From Bacilli bacterium (GTDB lineage: Bacteria; Bacillota_I; Bacilli_A; RF39; UBA660), in contig CAAGCO010000007.1 in the NCBI GenBank assembly GCA_900768345.1, positions 228,984 to 292,983 on the forward strand: a stretch of 64,000 bases of DNA, written 5' to 3'. Each line of letters opens with the position of its first letter. Position 1 is the first letter of the stretch. Position numbers and translations under genes: made by a program. This document shows, piece after piece, positions 43,169 through 52,199 of this stretch. The notes under the pieces were generated by a model. The model was not told where the DNA came from. It did not search any database and saw only the letters and a program-made list of their open reading frames with translations.

Positions 43169-44406
43169 ATTATATTTTTAAATTTTTCTCTATTTTTTAT
43201 TGTTGAATTTTTTAATAGTGATGATGCTCTTAATAATGAAGTATCACCAAATCTTTCATTTATTTTATCTATTGCTTTATGATATTCATCGTTTTCAATT
43301 ATGTTGTTTTCAAATAGGCTTAATTGTGTGCATTTCTTATCAGATAATTTTGAGTATGCGATTGTTACTTTTCTAATTGGAAGATTCTCTATATTCTTAT
43401 AATAAATATATTCTAGTACTTCATATATTCTTTCTGGAATATCTTCACTTTCATTTAATAAAATTGTTTCTTTGAAACTTTTACATAAGTCTCTTGAATA
43501 GTTTATTCCAAGATATACTAGTTTTGTTGTTTTATTCATTCTTCTTAGTTTTTTACTAAGCATATCATTCATTTCTTTTACGATTAATATTGCTTCTTCT
43601 TTACTATAATCTCTATATAATATTTGACTCATACTTATAGATTTATCTCTTGTTCTTTCATTTAAATCTTTGATGGTTGTAAAGTCTATTCCATTTGCTT
43701 TACACCATATATCATTACCTGCGACATTTCCAAAACGTCTTATATAAAAGTCTCTTGTATAGTTGTTTATATCTTTTACTTTTTTAATGCCAAGATTATT
43801 TAGTTTCTTTTCTGTGTTTTTTCCAATTCCCCAAATAGTACTTAGTGGTTCTAAGTTCCATAGTTTTGTTTCTATATCATTAAAGGTCCATTTAGCAATA
43901 AATTCTTTATTGTGTTTTGCTTCTACGTCCATTGCAACTTTAGATAAGAAAATATTTGGTCCGATACCACAAGTAGAAGTAAGTCCAGTTTTATCTTTTA
44001 TTGTTTTCATTATTGTTTTAGCAAGTTCTATGTCTGTCATTTTATAATATTTTAAGTAGTCTGTTACGTCCATAAATACTTCGTCAATAGAGTAAATGTG
44101 TATATCTTCTTCACTTATAAAGCTTTTAAATATTTCTCTTACTTTTTCACTATATGTTTCATATAATTTCATTCTTGGTTTAGCAAATATAATTTTAATA
44201 TTTTTTGGAAGTTCAAAGACTCTACTTCTAGAATTTACTCCTTTATTTCTCAAGTATGGAGTTACAGCTAGTGTCATGGCTCCATTACCACGTGATGTGT
44301 CTGCGACTACAAGAGGAGTAGAGAATGGGTCTAAACCTCTATTAACACATTCACAGGAAGCAAAGAAGCTTTTTAAATCTATACTCATTATAACTCTTTC
44401 TCTCAT
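43165..44406 (-). CDS. Y-family DNA polymerase (DinB/UvrX-like)
   Basis: 413 aa translesion polymerase. Palm motifs MSIDLKSFFASCECV (first Asp) and YSIDEVFMDVT (Asp-Glu pair). Then GIGPNIFLSKVAMD, the little-finger linker IWGIGKNTEKKLNNLGI and a C-terminal little finger. ERGLDP-like VNRGLDPFSTP and GAMTLAVTPYLRNKG place it near UvrX/YqjW rather than classical DinB. ATG 44406 has AAAGGGTG upstream; the core could also start at ATG 44388. No LexA box is seen. Confidence 0.88.
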   Translation of the reverse strand: MRERVIMSIDLKSFFASCECVNRGLDPFSTPLVVADTSRGNGAMTLAVTPYLRNKGVNSRSRVFELPKNIKIIFAKPRMKLYETYSEKVREIFKSFISEEDIHIYSIDEVFMDVTDYLKYYKMTDIELAKTIMKTIKDKTGLTSTCGIGPNIFLSKVAMDVEAKHNKEFIAKWTFNDIETKLWNLEPLSTIWGIGKNTEKKLNNLGIKKVKDINNYTRDFYIRRFGNVAGNDIWCKANGIDFTTIKDLNERTRDKSISMSQILYRDYSKEEAILIVKEMNDMLSKKLRRMNKTTKLVYLGINYSRDLCKSFKETILLNESEDIPERIYEVLEYIYYKNIENLPIRKVTIAYSKLSDKKCTQLSLFENNIIENDEYHKAIDKINERFGDTSLLRASSLLKNSTIKNREKFKNII

Positions 44407-44455
44407 ACAAACACCCTTTCGTAATTAATTCTATCATATATAGATTTACTATTCA

Positions 44456-44482
44456 ATAAAAAAGAGCTATTTATTAGCTCTT
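44456..44482 (-). terminator. terminator for the ClpA-like gene
   Basis: Minus-strand stem AAGAGCTA / TAGCTCTT (44475-44482 with 44462-44469) followed by TTTTATT; contains the stop codon. Confidence 0.75.
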
Positions 44483-46314
44483 GGTTTGAATTCTAGAATT
44501 TTACATTCACTTCTTGGTCTAGGTTTTAGACTTCTTAGTATTTGTGCTTGTCTTTCTCTTGAACTTTCATAAAGTCTATCTTCATTTTTTAATGCTTCAA
44601 TTAAATGATCAACTGTAACTTCTTTACTTTCATTGAATGCTGCGATAGCATATGCTTCTTTTAATACATCAAGTACTAATCTTGGATTACTAGCTCTGTC
44701 TTTGTAATCTCTAAATGTTGGCTTTGTTGAATTTATTAACCAATCTATAATCATATGTCTTTCTTCAGGACTTACAATTAATTTAGAATAACTAATTTTA
44801 TTATATGCTTCAATTAAATCATCTAGTACTTGATATGTAGTGTTGTAGTCTGGTTCTTTAATTGCTACTTTTTTAAATCTTGTTTTAAATGCTGTATTAC
44901 TTTCAACGTGTTCTGCATATTCTTCTTCAGTAGTTGCTCCTATAACTCTTACTTTTCCGTAGTCTAGATAAGGTTTTAATATTTCAGCAACAGTGTTATC
45001 ATTTCCTTCGGCTCTACCACCAGACACAGCTTGATGAATTTCATCTATGAATATTATTATATTTTTATCATTACTAGCTTCATCTAATATCTTTTTCATT
45101 TTTTCTTCAAGAGTTCCAACATATTTAGTTCCAGCTACCATAGTTGCTGTATCTATACTTATTATTTTTAAATCTTTTAAAGGAGCAGGTACATCTCCTT
45201 TTTGTATTCTATAAGCAAGGCCTTTTACTAAAGCAGTTTTACCACATCCTGCAACCCCAGTAATTATAACTGATTTATCTCTTTCTGGGTATAAAAGTAT
45301 TTTCATTATACGTTCTAGTTCTTGTTTTCTACCAACTGAAGGATCTTTTAAATATGGCATGCTTGTTAAATCTTCTCCATATTTATCTAAGTTAGGAGTT
45401 TCACTCATGTCTATTTTTTTATTTGTTACATCTTCCATCTTACCACTTCCAAACATGTCTTCTTTTATAACTGCAAATGAATTTTCACATCTTCTATCTA
45501 TATCATATGTAGTAAATTTTATAATCTTATTTTTATCTTTTAACATTTCAATTAATTCATCAAAATTTCTTCTAGTAACTAATTTATCATTAATTTTTAT
45601 TATTTCAGTATTTCTTCCTAAAGTAATACTAGCATTTTCTCCGTTTAGAGTAGGAATTGTAATTTTACTACCTGTATTTGAGAATAAATAAAGTTTTCCA
45701 TCATCAAAAATAATATTAAAATTTTCTGTATGATATTCTCTTATAGATTCTGTATGTGCTTGTTCATAAACATCAATTCCATACTTTTTAGCAAATTCAG
45801 CAAATTTATCTTCTCTATATGTTGTATATTCAAAGAAACTAGTACTATCCATAAAATCTTCAATACCATTTGATTTTTCTATTAAAGCACATATACTTTC
45901 ATAATAGAACATCATCATATAATCAAATATTTGATATGGTTCAATATCTTCATATTTTATTTCTTTATCTTCTAAATAATAATCATTTTTTAATTCATCT
46001 AAAATAGTTCTATAAATATCTTCTAATCTATATGTTGTAAATTCAGATGTTTCTAATGCACTTCTTTCTTCTAATGGAATTGTTTCATTTTTTAATGAAT
46101 CAAAACATTTATCAAAAGTGATTCCAAAACTATTAAATGTTTGTTTTATAAAATCATCAGTTTTAAGACCAGCTAAGAAAAATGAAATAGGTAATATATC
46201 ATTATCTTTAATGCTTGTTTCATTTTCATCAAAGTATCTTAACAGCGAAAAAACTGCATCTAAATATCTTTTAGTACTATTATTAGTACTTTCATATAAT
46301 TCATAATTGCTCAT
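44467..46314 (-). CDS. single-ring ClpA/B-type AAA+ ATPase with novel N-terminal region
   Basis: 615 aa. The N-terminal 200 residues are helical and unrecognised. About residues 205-265 (ITLGRNTEIIKINDKLVTRR...KDKNKIIKF) look like a degenerate PDZ domain. One AAA+ module of Clp D1 type follows: DPSVGRKQELERIMKIL, Walker A ITGVAGCGKTALVKGLA, MVAGTKYVGTLEEKM, Walker B IIIFIDEIHQ, sensor IGATTEEEY and TRFKKVAI. No second AAA ring and no ClpP-binding loop are visible. It may remodel proteins or complexes; the substrate is unknown. Confidence 0.72.
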   Translation of the reverse strand: MSNYELYESTNNSTKRYLDAVFSLLRYFDENETSIKDNDILPISFFLAGLKTDDFIKQTFNSFGITFDKCFDSLKNETIPLEERSALETSEFTTYRLEDIYRTILDELKNDYYLEDKEIKYEDIEPYQIFDYMMMFYYESICALIEKSNGIEDFMDSTSFFEYTTYREDKFAEFAKKYGIDVYEQAHTESIREYHTENFNIIFDDGKLYLFSNTGSKITIPTLNGENASITLGRNTEIIKINDKLVTRRNFDELIEMLKDKNKIIKFTTYDIDRRCENSFAVIKEDMFGSGKMEDVTNKKIDMSETPNLDKYGEDLTSMPYLKDPSVGRKQELERIMKILLYPERDKSVIITGVAGCGKTALVKGLAYRIQKGDVPAPLKDLKIISIDTATMVAGTKYVGTLEEKMKKILDEASNDKNIIIFIDEIHQAVSGGRAEGNDNTVAEILKPYLDYGKVRVIGATTEEEYAEHVESNTAFKTRFKKVAIKEPDYNTTYQVLDDLIEAYNKISYSKLIVSPEERHMIIDWLINSTKPTFRDYKDRASNPRLVLDVLKEAYAIAAFNESKEVTVDHLIEALKNEDRLYESSRERQAQILRSLKPRPRSECKILEFKPRANK

Positions 46315-46393
46315 AAACTACCTCTTTGATTATTTATACTAACAAAATATGTATATAATTTCAAGAAATTTTATTTTAAAAATAATATTATTT

Positions 46394-46402
46394 TGTTATA
46401 AT
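46394..46402 (+). promoter_or_regulatory. extended -10 promoter for modular peptidase B
   Basis: TGT plus TATAAT (46397-46402), 23 bases before the ATG; -35 weak. Confidence 0.6.
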
Positions 46403-46425
46403 TTGTTTAGAGTGGTGAAGAAGTT

Positions 46426-47508
46426 ATGAGTATATTGAGTTTATGTGATAGTGGAGATGTTTTATCAGTTTTTAGAATTGTTAATATTATAATTATGATT
46501 ATTAAAGTAGTTGTGCCTATATTGCTTATAATTGTTGGTATGGTTACACTTATGAAATCTATAAAAACTGGTAATGAAGATTTACTTGCTAAAGCTAAAA
46601 AGCAACTTGTTAGTAATTGTATTGCTGCAGTTATAATTTTTCTAGTTCCAACTCTTGTTAATGTTTTAGCAAGGTTATCTTCTAATGATGGAAATAGTTA
46701 TTTAAGTTGTCTTAAAAATGCGACTATAGAAAATATAAATCAAGCATATATTACGCAAGCTGAAGCTTTACTTGCAAGTTCAGAAGAAAATTTAAATTAT
46801 AATGGTTATTATAGTGCTGTAACTGTAGTTTCTAAGATAAAAGATACTGCATTAAGAAAACAATATAATGAAAAACTTGCAACTATGTATAAAGCTATAG
46901 AAGCTGAATTAAAAGAGAGAAATGAACAAGAAAAGCCAACTGGTGATGGAGGCACTGCTAGTGATGGTACTCCTTTAGGAGATGGAAGTGCATTTCCGAC
47001 ATATATTCAATGTGATTCTAGATGGGGTAATAAAAGTTATAATGGTACAAATTTATGTAATGCTGGGTGTGGATATACTTCACTTGCAATGGTAATAAGT
47101 GGAATTAAAAGAGATCCTACTATAACTCCAGATAGTGTTCACGAGTATATCTATGGTAATCGTATTTCTGTTAATCCAGGTGGTGGTGCTATAACAGATG
47201 CTGCCCTTTATGATAATAGAGTTGCTTCACATTATGGAGTTAAAATTGAAGTTTTATTCGGAAGAGATAGTGTTGGTAAAACTGAAGCTTCTAATCGTAT
47301 AGTGAATGCTCTTAATCAAGGTAAAAAAGTTGTACTTTTAAGACCAGGACATTATATAGCTCTTAGTGGTACAGGAAGTCAAATAGAAGTTCATGATCCT
47401 GCATGGTATGGAAAAAATGGAGTATATGACATAAATGGTGTATATAATACATTTGGTTGTAATAAATCTGGTAGCTGTGGTTTTGTTTATGCAGTTGCGT
47501 ATTCATAA
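46426..47508 (+). CDS. modular wall peptidase B: VirB2/TrbC-like membrane module fused to C39-like peptidase
   Basis: 360 aa. Residues 1-165 repeat the module of the gene at 29197 almost word for word, including Cys7, two helices, the basic loop (TGNEDLLAKAKKQ), Cys95 and the YNGYYSAV...IKD stalk; the DNA is also very similar. After a short Gly-rich linker comes a papain-fold C39-like domain: QCDSRWGNKSY, NAGCGYTSLAMVI (C215), GHYIALSG (H309) and VHDPAW (D324). It may cleave wall peptides or a protein. Single gene between an AAA+ gene and the rimP operon. Confidence 0.8.
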   Translation: MSILSLCDSGDVLSVFRIVNIIIMIIKVVVPILLIIVGMVTLMKSIKTGNEDLLAKAKKQLVSNCIAAVIIFLVPTLVNVLARLSSNDGNSYLSCLKNATIENINQAYITQAEALLASSEENLNYNGYYSAVTVVSKIKDTALRKQYNEKLATMYKAIEAELKERNEQEKPTGDGGTASDGTPLGDGSAFPTYIQCDSRWGNKSYNGTNLCNAGCGYTSLAMVISGIKRDPTITPDSVHEYIYGNRISVNPGGGAITDAALYDNRVASHYGVKIEVLFGRDSVGKTEASNRIVNALNQGKKVVLLRPGHYIALSGTGSQIEVHDPAWYGKNGVYDINGVYNTFGCNKSGSCGFVYAVAYS

Positions 47509-47552
47509 AATAATATTATTTAAATGGCGAATGTTAAATCATAAAAAAGTTC

Positions 47553-47581
47553 TTGATACATATAGTTTAATATGTTATAAT
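47553..47581 (+). promoter_or_regulatory. strong promoter for the rimP-nusA-infB operon
   Basis: TTGATA (47553-47558), 17 bases, TATAAT (47576-47581) with TGT extension. Confidence 0.8.
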
Positions 47582-47594
47582 ACATTTGACAACG

Positions 47595-47619
47595 AAGAGT
47601 GGGCCTAAAACCCACTCTT
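47595..47619 (+). promoter_or_regulatory. leader hairpin before rimP (attenuator-like)
   Basis: 9-bp GC-rich stem AAGAGTGGG / CCCACTCTT (47595-47603, 47611-47619), 7-base loop, with only TTT after it. Such a hairpin in the nusA operon leader could be an attenuator fed back by NusA; this is inference. Confidence 0.55.
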
Positions 47620-47646
47620 TAAATTGAATATGAATAAGGAGGTCTT

Positions 47647-47904
47647 ATGGAAGAAAAGATTTATGAAGCAGTAAAAGAACCACTTGAAAAAGAAAATATT
47701 ACTTTAGTAGGAGTTCATTTTGGAAAAGAAGATGGAGAAGAAACATTATTTGTAACTATTGAGAATCCTAACGGGGATCCAGTAGATACAGATTTATGCG
47801 TTAAAGCTACTAAAATAGTTGATCCAATTATTGATAGTCTAGACTTAGATTTAGAAAATTATGTACTAGATGTTGGAAGCAAAGGAGAAGAAGAAAATGA
47901 GTAA
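47647..47904 (+). CDS. rimP: RimP reduced to its N-terminal domain
   Basis: 85 aa, against about 150 for normal RimP (30S maturation factor). The visible part is the N-terminal domain: EEKIYEAVKEPLEKENITLVG, GEETLFVTIENPNGDPVDT and CVKATKIVDPIIDSL, then YVLDVGS where the domain usually ends in EVSSPG. The C-terminal SH3-like domain is absent and nusA starts inside the last codons. Position at the head of the nusA operon supports the identity. GGAGGT site. Truncation may be genuine, since no frameshifted C-terminus follows. Confidence 0.75.
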   Translation: MEEKIYEAVKEPLEKENITLVGVHFGKEDGEETLFVTIENPNGDPVDTDLCVKATKIVDPIIDSLDLDLENYVLDVGSKGEEENE

Positions 47905-49039
47905 AAAGATTAAAGAAGAAGATGCAGCTTTAGCAAGTGCTAAAGAATTTAAAAAAGCATTAGAATTCATAGTAAAAGAAAAAGGAATAGATGAAGATGT
48001 AGTTATTGAAGCTATGCAAACAGCATTAAGTACTGCATATAAGAAAAATGAAAAGGCTGATTATAATAGTCGTGTACTTATAGATAGAAATACTGGAGAA
48101 ATTAAAGTATTTAAAGTTACTACTATAGTTGATGATTATCAAGATGATGATGATGACATAGATCCAGAAACTGGAGAAGTTAAAGTTAGTCATGATTATT
48201 TAAATGAAATGACTATTAGTGAAGCAAAAGAAATAAATAGTGATTATCAAGTAGGAGATGAAATACTTGAAGAAGTTACTCCTAAAAACTTTGGTAGAGT
48301 AGCTATTTCTGTTGCTAAACAAGTTGTACTTCAAAAGATTCGTGAAGCTGAACGTGAAAAAATAATGGCTGATTTTGCTGATAAGGAAGATGAATTAATG
48401 GTAGGATTCCTTGCAATGGAAGATGCTAAAAATTATTATGTTGATTTAGGAAAAGCACGTGGAATACTTCCAAAGACTGAATTAATTCCTGGAGAAAAAT
48501 TAACTATGGGAGATTCTATAAAAGTATATATTACTAAAATAGAAAGTACACCTAAAGGACCACTTATTCTAACATCAAGAAAAAATTATGGATTTGTTAA
48601 AAGATTATTTGAACATGAGATTCCTGAATTTAGTGATGGAACTTTAGAACTTCGTGGAGTTGCTCGTGAAGCTGGTGTTCGTAGTAAAGTGGCAGTTGCT
48701 TCAACTAATCCAAAAGTAGATCCAATCGGAAGCTGTATTGGCGAAAAAGGAAGAAGAATTGCTAATATAATTAATGAACTTGGTGGAGAAAAAGTAGATT
48801 TAATAGCATATTCTGATAATATGGAAGAATTTATTGCTAATGCATTAAGTCCAGCTAAAAATTTAAATGTAAGTATTACTGATGAAAAGAAGAAAGAAGC
48901 ATTAGTAATAGCTGATGATGAAAATTTAAGTTTAGCAATTGGTAAGAAAGGAATTAATATTAAATTAGCTAGTAAACTTACTAAATATACAATTAATATT
49001 AAGACACTTGCAGATATTAATGCAGAAATAAATAAATAA
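47897..49039 (+). CDS. nusA: transcription termination/antitermination factor NusA
   Basis: 380 aa from ATG 47897 (AAAGGAGAAG site), overlapping rimP by eight bases. N-terminal RNA-polymerase-binding domain (EFKKALEFIVKEKGIDEDVV), S1 domain (about 140-210), then two KH domains with DPIGSCIGEKGRRI and SLAIGKKGINIKLAS. The acidic repeats of proteobacterial NusA are absent, as in other Gram-positives. Controls pausing, termination and antitermination. Confidence 0.96.
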   Translation: MSKKIKEEDAALASAKEFKKALEFIVKEKGIDEDVVIEAMQTALSTAYKKNEKADYNSRVLIDRNTGEIKVFKVTTIVDDYQDDDDDIDPETGEVKVSHDYLNEMTISEAKEINSDYQVGDEILEEVTPKNFGRVAISVAKQVVLQKIREAEREKIMADFADKEDELMVGFLAMEDAKNYYVDLGKARGILPKTELIPGEKLTMGDSIKVYITKIESTPKGPLILTSRKNYGFVKRLFEHEIPEFSDGTLELRGVAREAGVRSKVAVASTNPKVDPIGSCIGEKGRRIANIINELGGEKVDLIAYSDNMEEFIANALSPAKNLNVSITDEKKKEALVIADDENLSLAIGKKGINIKLASKLTKYTINIKTLADINAEINK

Positions 49040-49056
49040 TCATAAGGAGGGTAAAC

Positions 49057-49314
49057 ATGAAAGTTAAAAAAGTTCCTATGAGAACATGCGTAATTACACA
49101 TGAAAAATTAGAAAAAAGAGATTTACTTCGTGTAGTTAGAGATAACGAAGGAAATGTATTTGTAGATGAGACAGGTAAAGCTAATGGACGTGGAGCTTAC
49201 GTAAAAAAAGATAAAGAAATTATTGAAAAAGCTCGAGCATCTAAAGCTCTTGAACGTCATTTAGAGGCTAAAATAGAAGATAATATTTATGATGAATTAA
49301 TTAGTAAAATATAA
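49057..49314 (+). CDS. ylxR: YlxR (RnpM) RNA-binding protein
   Basis: 85 aa. PMRTCVITHEKLEKRDLLRVV and ANGRGAYVKKD are the DUF448/YlxR hallmarks. Family members bind RNA and have been described as a modulator of RNase P. Usual place between nusA and infB. The ribosomal-protein-like ylxQ that normally follows is missing here. AAGGAGG site. Confidence 0.93.
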   Translation: MKVKKVPMRTCVITHEKLEKRDLLRVVRDNEGNVFVDETGKANGRGAYVKKDKEIIEKARASKALERHLEAKIEDNIYDELISKI

Positions 49315-49337
49315 AATAAGAAAAGGAGGAAATAAAT

Positions 49338-51458
49338 ATGAGTATTGAAGATTACGCTTTAGAATTAGGAGTAGATACTAAGACTGTTATTAGTAAACTT
49401 AAAGAACTTGGTTTTAAATATAATAACGATAAAGATATTCTAGATGATGAAGCAATAATTATGTTAGATAATGAACTTACTGGTGAAAAAGAAAACAATT
49501 TAACTGAGGAACTTGCTAGTAAATTCGAGCTAGAGGATAGAGCTGAGGAAGCTGCTTTAGCATATAACATAGAATTAGATGAAGAAGTTAAGGTTAAGGA
49601 AAAAATCAAGAAGAAAGATTCTAATAAACAAAGTAATGATGATTTATCTCAAAAGAAGAAAAATATTTATAAAAATAAATCTAAATTACAAAGTAATAAA
49701 GAAGAAGTTCTTAGTAATGTAGTTTTATATAAAGAAGGTATGAGTGTATCTGACCTTGCTGCTGCGATTGGTGTTAGTGCATCTGATGTAGTTAAAAAAT
49801 TAATTGGTATGGGTCTTATGATATCTTCAAGTCAAGCTATTTCTTTTGATGATGCTAGTGTAGTAGTACTTGAATATAATAAAGAATTAGTTAAAGAAGA
49901 AACTACTGATATTACTAATTTTGAAGAATATGTAATAAATGAAAAAGAAGAAGATTTACTTCCTAGACCTGCTGTTGTAACTATTATGGGTCATGTTGAT
50001 CATGGTAAAACAACTTTACTTGATTACATTCGTAATTCACATGTTGCTCAAGGTGAAGCTGGTGGAATTACTCAAGCAATAGGTGCTTATCAAGTAGAAA
50101 GAAATGGTAGAAAAATTACATTTATAGATACTCCTGGGCATGCTGCGTTTACTGAAATGAGAGCAAGAGGAGCTAGTGTAACAGATATAGTAATTATTAT
50201 AGTAGCTGCTGATGATGGTGTTATGCCTCAAACAAGAGAAGCAATTGATCATGCTAAAGCTGCTGGTGTACCAATTATAGTTGCAATAAATAAAATTGAT
50301 AAACCACATACTAATATAGATAAAATAATGAGTGATATGAGTGAACTTAATCTTGTTCCTGAAGAATGGGGAGGAGATACAATATTCGTTCGTATGAGTG
50401 CTCAAACTGGTGAAGGTGTTGATTTACTTTTAGATAATATTAATGCTTTAAGTGAGCTTTTAGATTTAAAAGCAAATCCTAATAGATATGCTAGTGGTTC
50501 TGTTATAGAAGCAAGACTTGATAAAAATATTGGACCAGTTGTTACATTATTAATACAAAATGGTACTTTAAGACTTGGAGATCCTATTGTAGTAGGTACA
50601 AGTTATGGTAAAGTTCGTACATTAAAGGATGATACTGGTAAAGAAATAGTTAGTGCTGAACCTAGTAAACCAGTTGAAGTTACTGGACTAGAAGATGTAC
50701 CAGTTGCTGGAGATAAATTTATGGCATTCGAAGGTGAAAAAGAAGCTAGAAGTGTTGCTATAAAGAGAAAAGAACATGAAAAGAGTAAGAGATTTGCTCA
50801 TAAAGCATTAAGTTTAGATGAACTATTTGATCAAATTAAAGAAGGACGTAAAGAAATTAATGTTGTTCTTAAGACTGATGTTAAGGGTAGCGAAGAAGCT
50901 GTTAAAAATGCTTTATTAAAAATACATGTTGATGGTGTTAAGATTAATGTAATTAGAAGTGGTGTAGGTACTATTACTGAGAGTGATGTAGTACTTGCTA
51001 ATGCATCTAATGCAATTATTATTGGATTTAATGTAAGCCCTTCTAAAGCTACTAAAGAAACTGCTAAAGGCTATGGAGTAGAAATTAGACTTTATAATAT
51101 TATTTATAAATTAGTAGAAGAAATAGAAGCTGCTATGAAAGGTATGTTAGATCCTGAATATGAAGAAGTAGTTATTGGAGAAGCTGAAGTAAGACAATTA
51201 TTCCATTTCTCTAAAGTTGGAAATATTGCTGGTTCTCATGTAACTAGTGGTGTTGTTAAAGTTGGATGTCCATGTAGAGTTATTCGTGATGGAATAGTAA
51301 TTGCAACTTCTAAGATTGCTACACTTCAAAGAGAAAAAGATCAAGCGCATGAAGTTAAAGCTGGATATGATTGTGGTATGACTATTGAATCATTCCCAGA
51401 TATTAAAGAAAGAGATGTTATAGAAGCATTTGAAAATAGGGAAGTGAAAAGAGCATGA
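49338..51458 (+). CDS. infB: translation initiation factor IF-2
   Basis: 706 aa. Short N-terminal region with two IF2-N-like modules (about 1-35 and 135-175) joined by a Lys-rich linker. GTPase domain with G1 VTIMGHVDHGKTTLLD, G3 FIDTPGHAAF, G4 INKIDKP and SAQTGEG; domains II, III and C2 follow, ending KERDVIEAFENREVKRA. The N-terminus is much shorter than in Bacillus or E. coli. It delivers fMet-tRNA to the 30S subunit. It overlaps rbfA by four bases (ATGA). Confidence 0.97.
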   Translation: MSIEDYALELGVDTKTVISKLKELGFKYNNDKDILDDEAIIMLDNELTGEKENNLTEELASKFELEDRAEEAALAYNIELDEEVKVKEKIKKKDSNKQSNDDLSQKKKNIYKNKSKLQSNKEEVLSNVVLYKEGMSVSDLAAAIGVSASDVVKKLIGMGLMISSSQAISFDDASVVVLEYNKELVKEETTDITNFEEYVINEKEEDLLPRPAVVTIMGHVDHGKTTLLDYIRNSHVAQGEAGGITQAIGAYQVERNGRKITFIDTPGHAAFTEMRARGASVTDIVIIIVAADDGVMPQTREAIDHAKAAGVPIIVAINKIDKPHTNIDKIMSDMSELNLVPEEWGGDTIFVRMSAQTGEGVDLLLDNINALSELLDLKANPNRYASGSVIEARLDKNIGPVVTLLIQNGTLRLGDPIVVGTSYGKVRTLKDDTGKEIVSAEPSKPVEVTGLEDVPVAGDKFMAFEGEKEARSVAIKRKEHEKSKRFAHKALSLDELFDQIKEGRKEINVVLKTDVKGSEEAVKNALLKIHVDGVKINVIRSGVGTITESDVVLANASNAIIIGFNVSPSKATKETAKGYGVEIRLYNIIYKLVEEIEAAMKGMLDPEYEEVVIGEAEVRQLFHFSKVGNIAGSHVTSGVVKVGCPCRVIRDGIVIATSKIATLQREKDQAHEVKAGYDCGMTIESFPDIKERDVIEAFENREVKRA

Positions 51459-51799
51459 ATTTAAAAGGTGAGAGAGTAGCTTCTGATATGCAAAGAGAAC
51501 TTGGTAATATTTTACTTCTTGAAGCTAAAGATGAAGATTTTAAACATGTAACTATTACTGATTGTGATGTAACAAATGATTTAAGTTTTGCTAAAATATA
51601 TTTTACTACTACGGATGACAGAGAAAAAGTAGAAAAAGACTTAAATAATGCAGCAGGATTCTTTAGAAGTTTACTTGCTGAGAGATTACAAATTAGACAT
51701 ACTCCAGAACTTAGATTTATATTTGATGAATCTATAGAATATGGACAAAAAATTGAAAAAATTATTGAAAAGTTACATGAAGAAGAAAATAATAAATAA
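51455..51799 (+). CDS. rbfA: ribosome-binding factor A
   Basis: 114 aa, KH-like cold-shock and 16S-maturation factor. Motifs: GERVASDMQRELGNILL, VTITDCDVTNDLSFAKIYFT, and LLAERLQIRHTPELRFIFDES. Standard last gene of the nusA-infB operon. Confidence 0.95.
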   Translation: MNLKGERVASDMQRELGNILLLEAKDEDFKHVTITDCDVTNDLSFAKIYFTTTDDREKVEKDLNNAAGFFRSLLAERLQIRHTPELRFIFDESIEYGQKIEKIIEKLHEEENNK

Positions 51800-51810
51800 T
51801 TAGGTGGGTT

Positions 51811-52113
51811 ATGGATAAAATTAAGTATGTGAATTTATGTAAATGTATGACAAAATTTCTTATAATAGATTTTGTTCGTGAATATAAAGAAGGCTTTATT
51901 CTTTCTAATTTCGCAAGTGATGTAACAGAAGGACAATTATGTTTAGTAAATGATGAAATAGTTGATGAAGGAGATTATGACTTAGATGGAAATTATCAAG
52001 TTAATTTTCAAGTTAAAAAGACACTTTATCCTATAGAATATTGTCCTTGTTGCGGAAAAAGAATAGAATATAAACTGATAATTGATAAATCACATATATT
52101 AGAACTAAAATAA
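51811..52113 (+). CDS. hypothetical protein with CPCCGK zinc-knuckle
   Basis: 100 aa, 11 bases after rbfA with TAGGTGG as ribosome site, so the last gene of the operon. Contains CKCMTKFLIIDF near the N-terminus and EYCPCCGKRIEYK near the C-terminus; the four or five Cys could bind zinc. No family recognised. Co-transcription with translation factors hints at an RNA or ribosome link, but this is a guess. Confidence 0.55.
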   Translation: MDKIKYVNLCKCMTKFLIIDFVREYKEGFILSNFASDVTEGQLCLVNDEIVDEGDYDLDGNYQVNFQVKKTLYPIEYCPCCGKRIEYKLIIDKSHILELK

Positions 52114-52137
52114 TGCAGAAATGCATTATTTTTTTTT
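52109..52137 (+). terminator. terminator of the nusA-infB operon
   Basis: Stem AATAATGCA-GAAA-TGCATTATT (52109-52130), GNRA loop, then a seven-T run. Starts in the stop codon of the last gene. Confidence 0.9.
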
Positions 52138-52199
52138 ATAAATATATTAGTAATTAAATAAAAATTATGATATTATAAATACATAGAATAGTGATTGTT

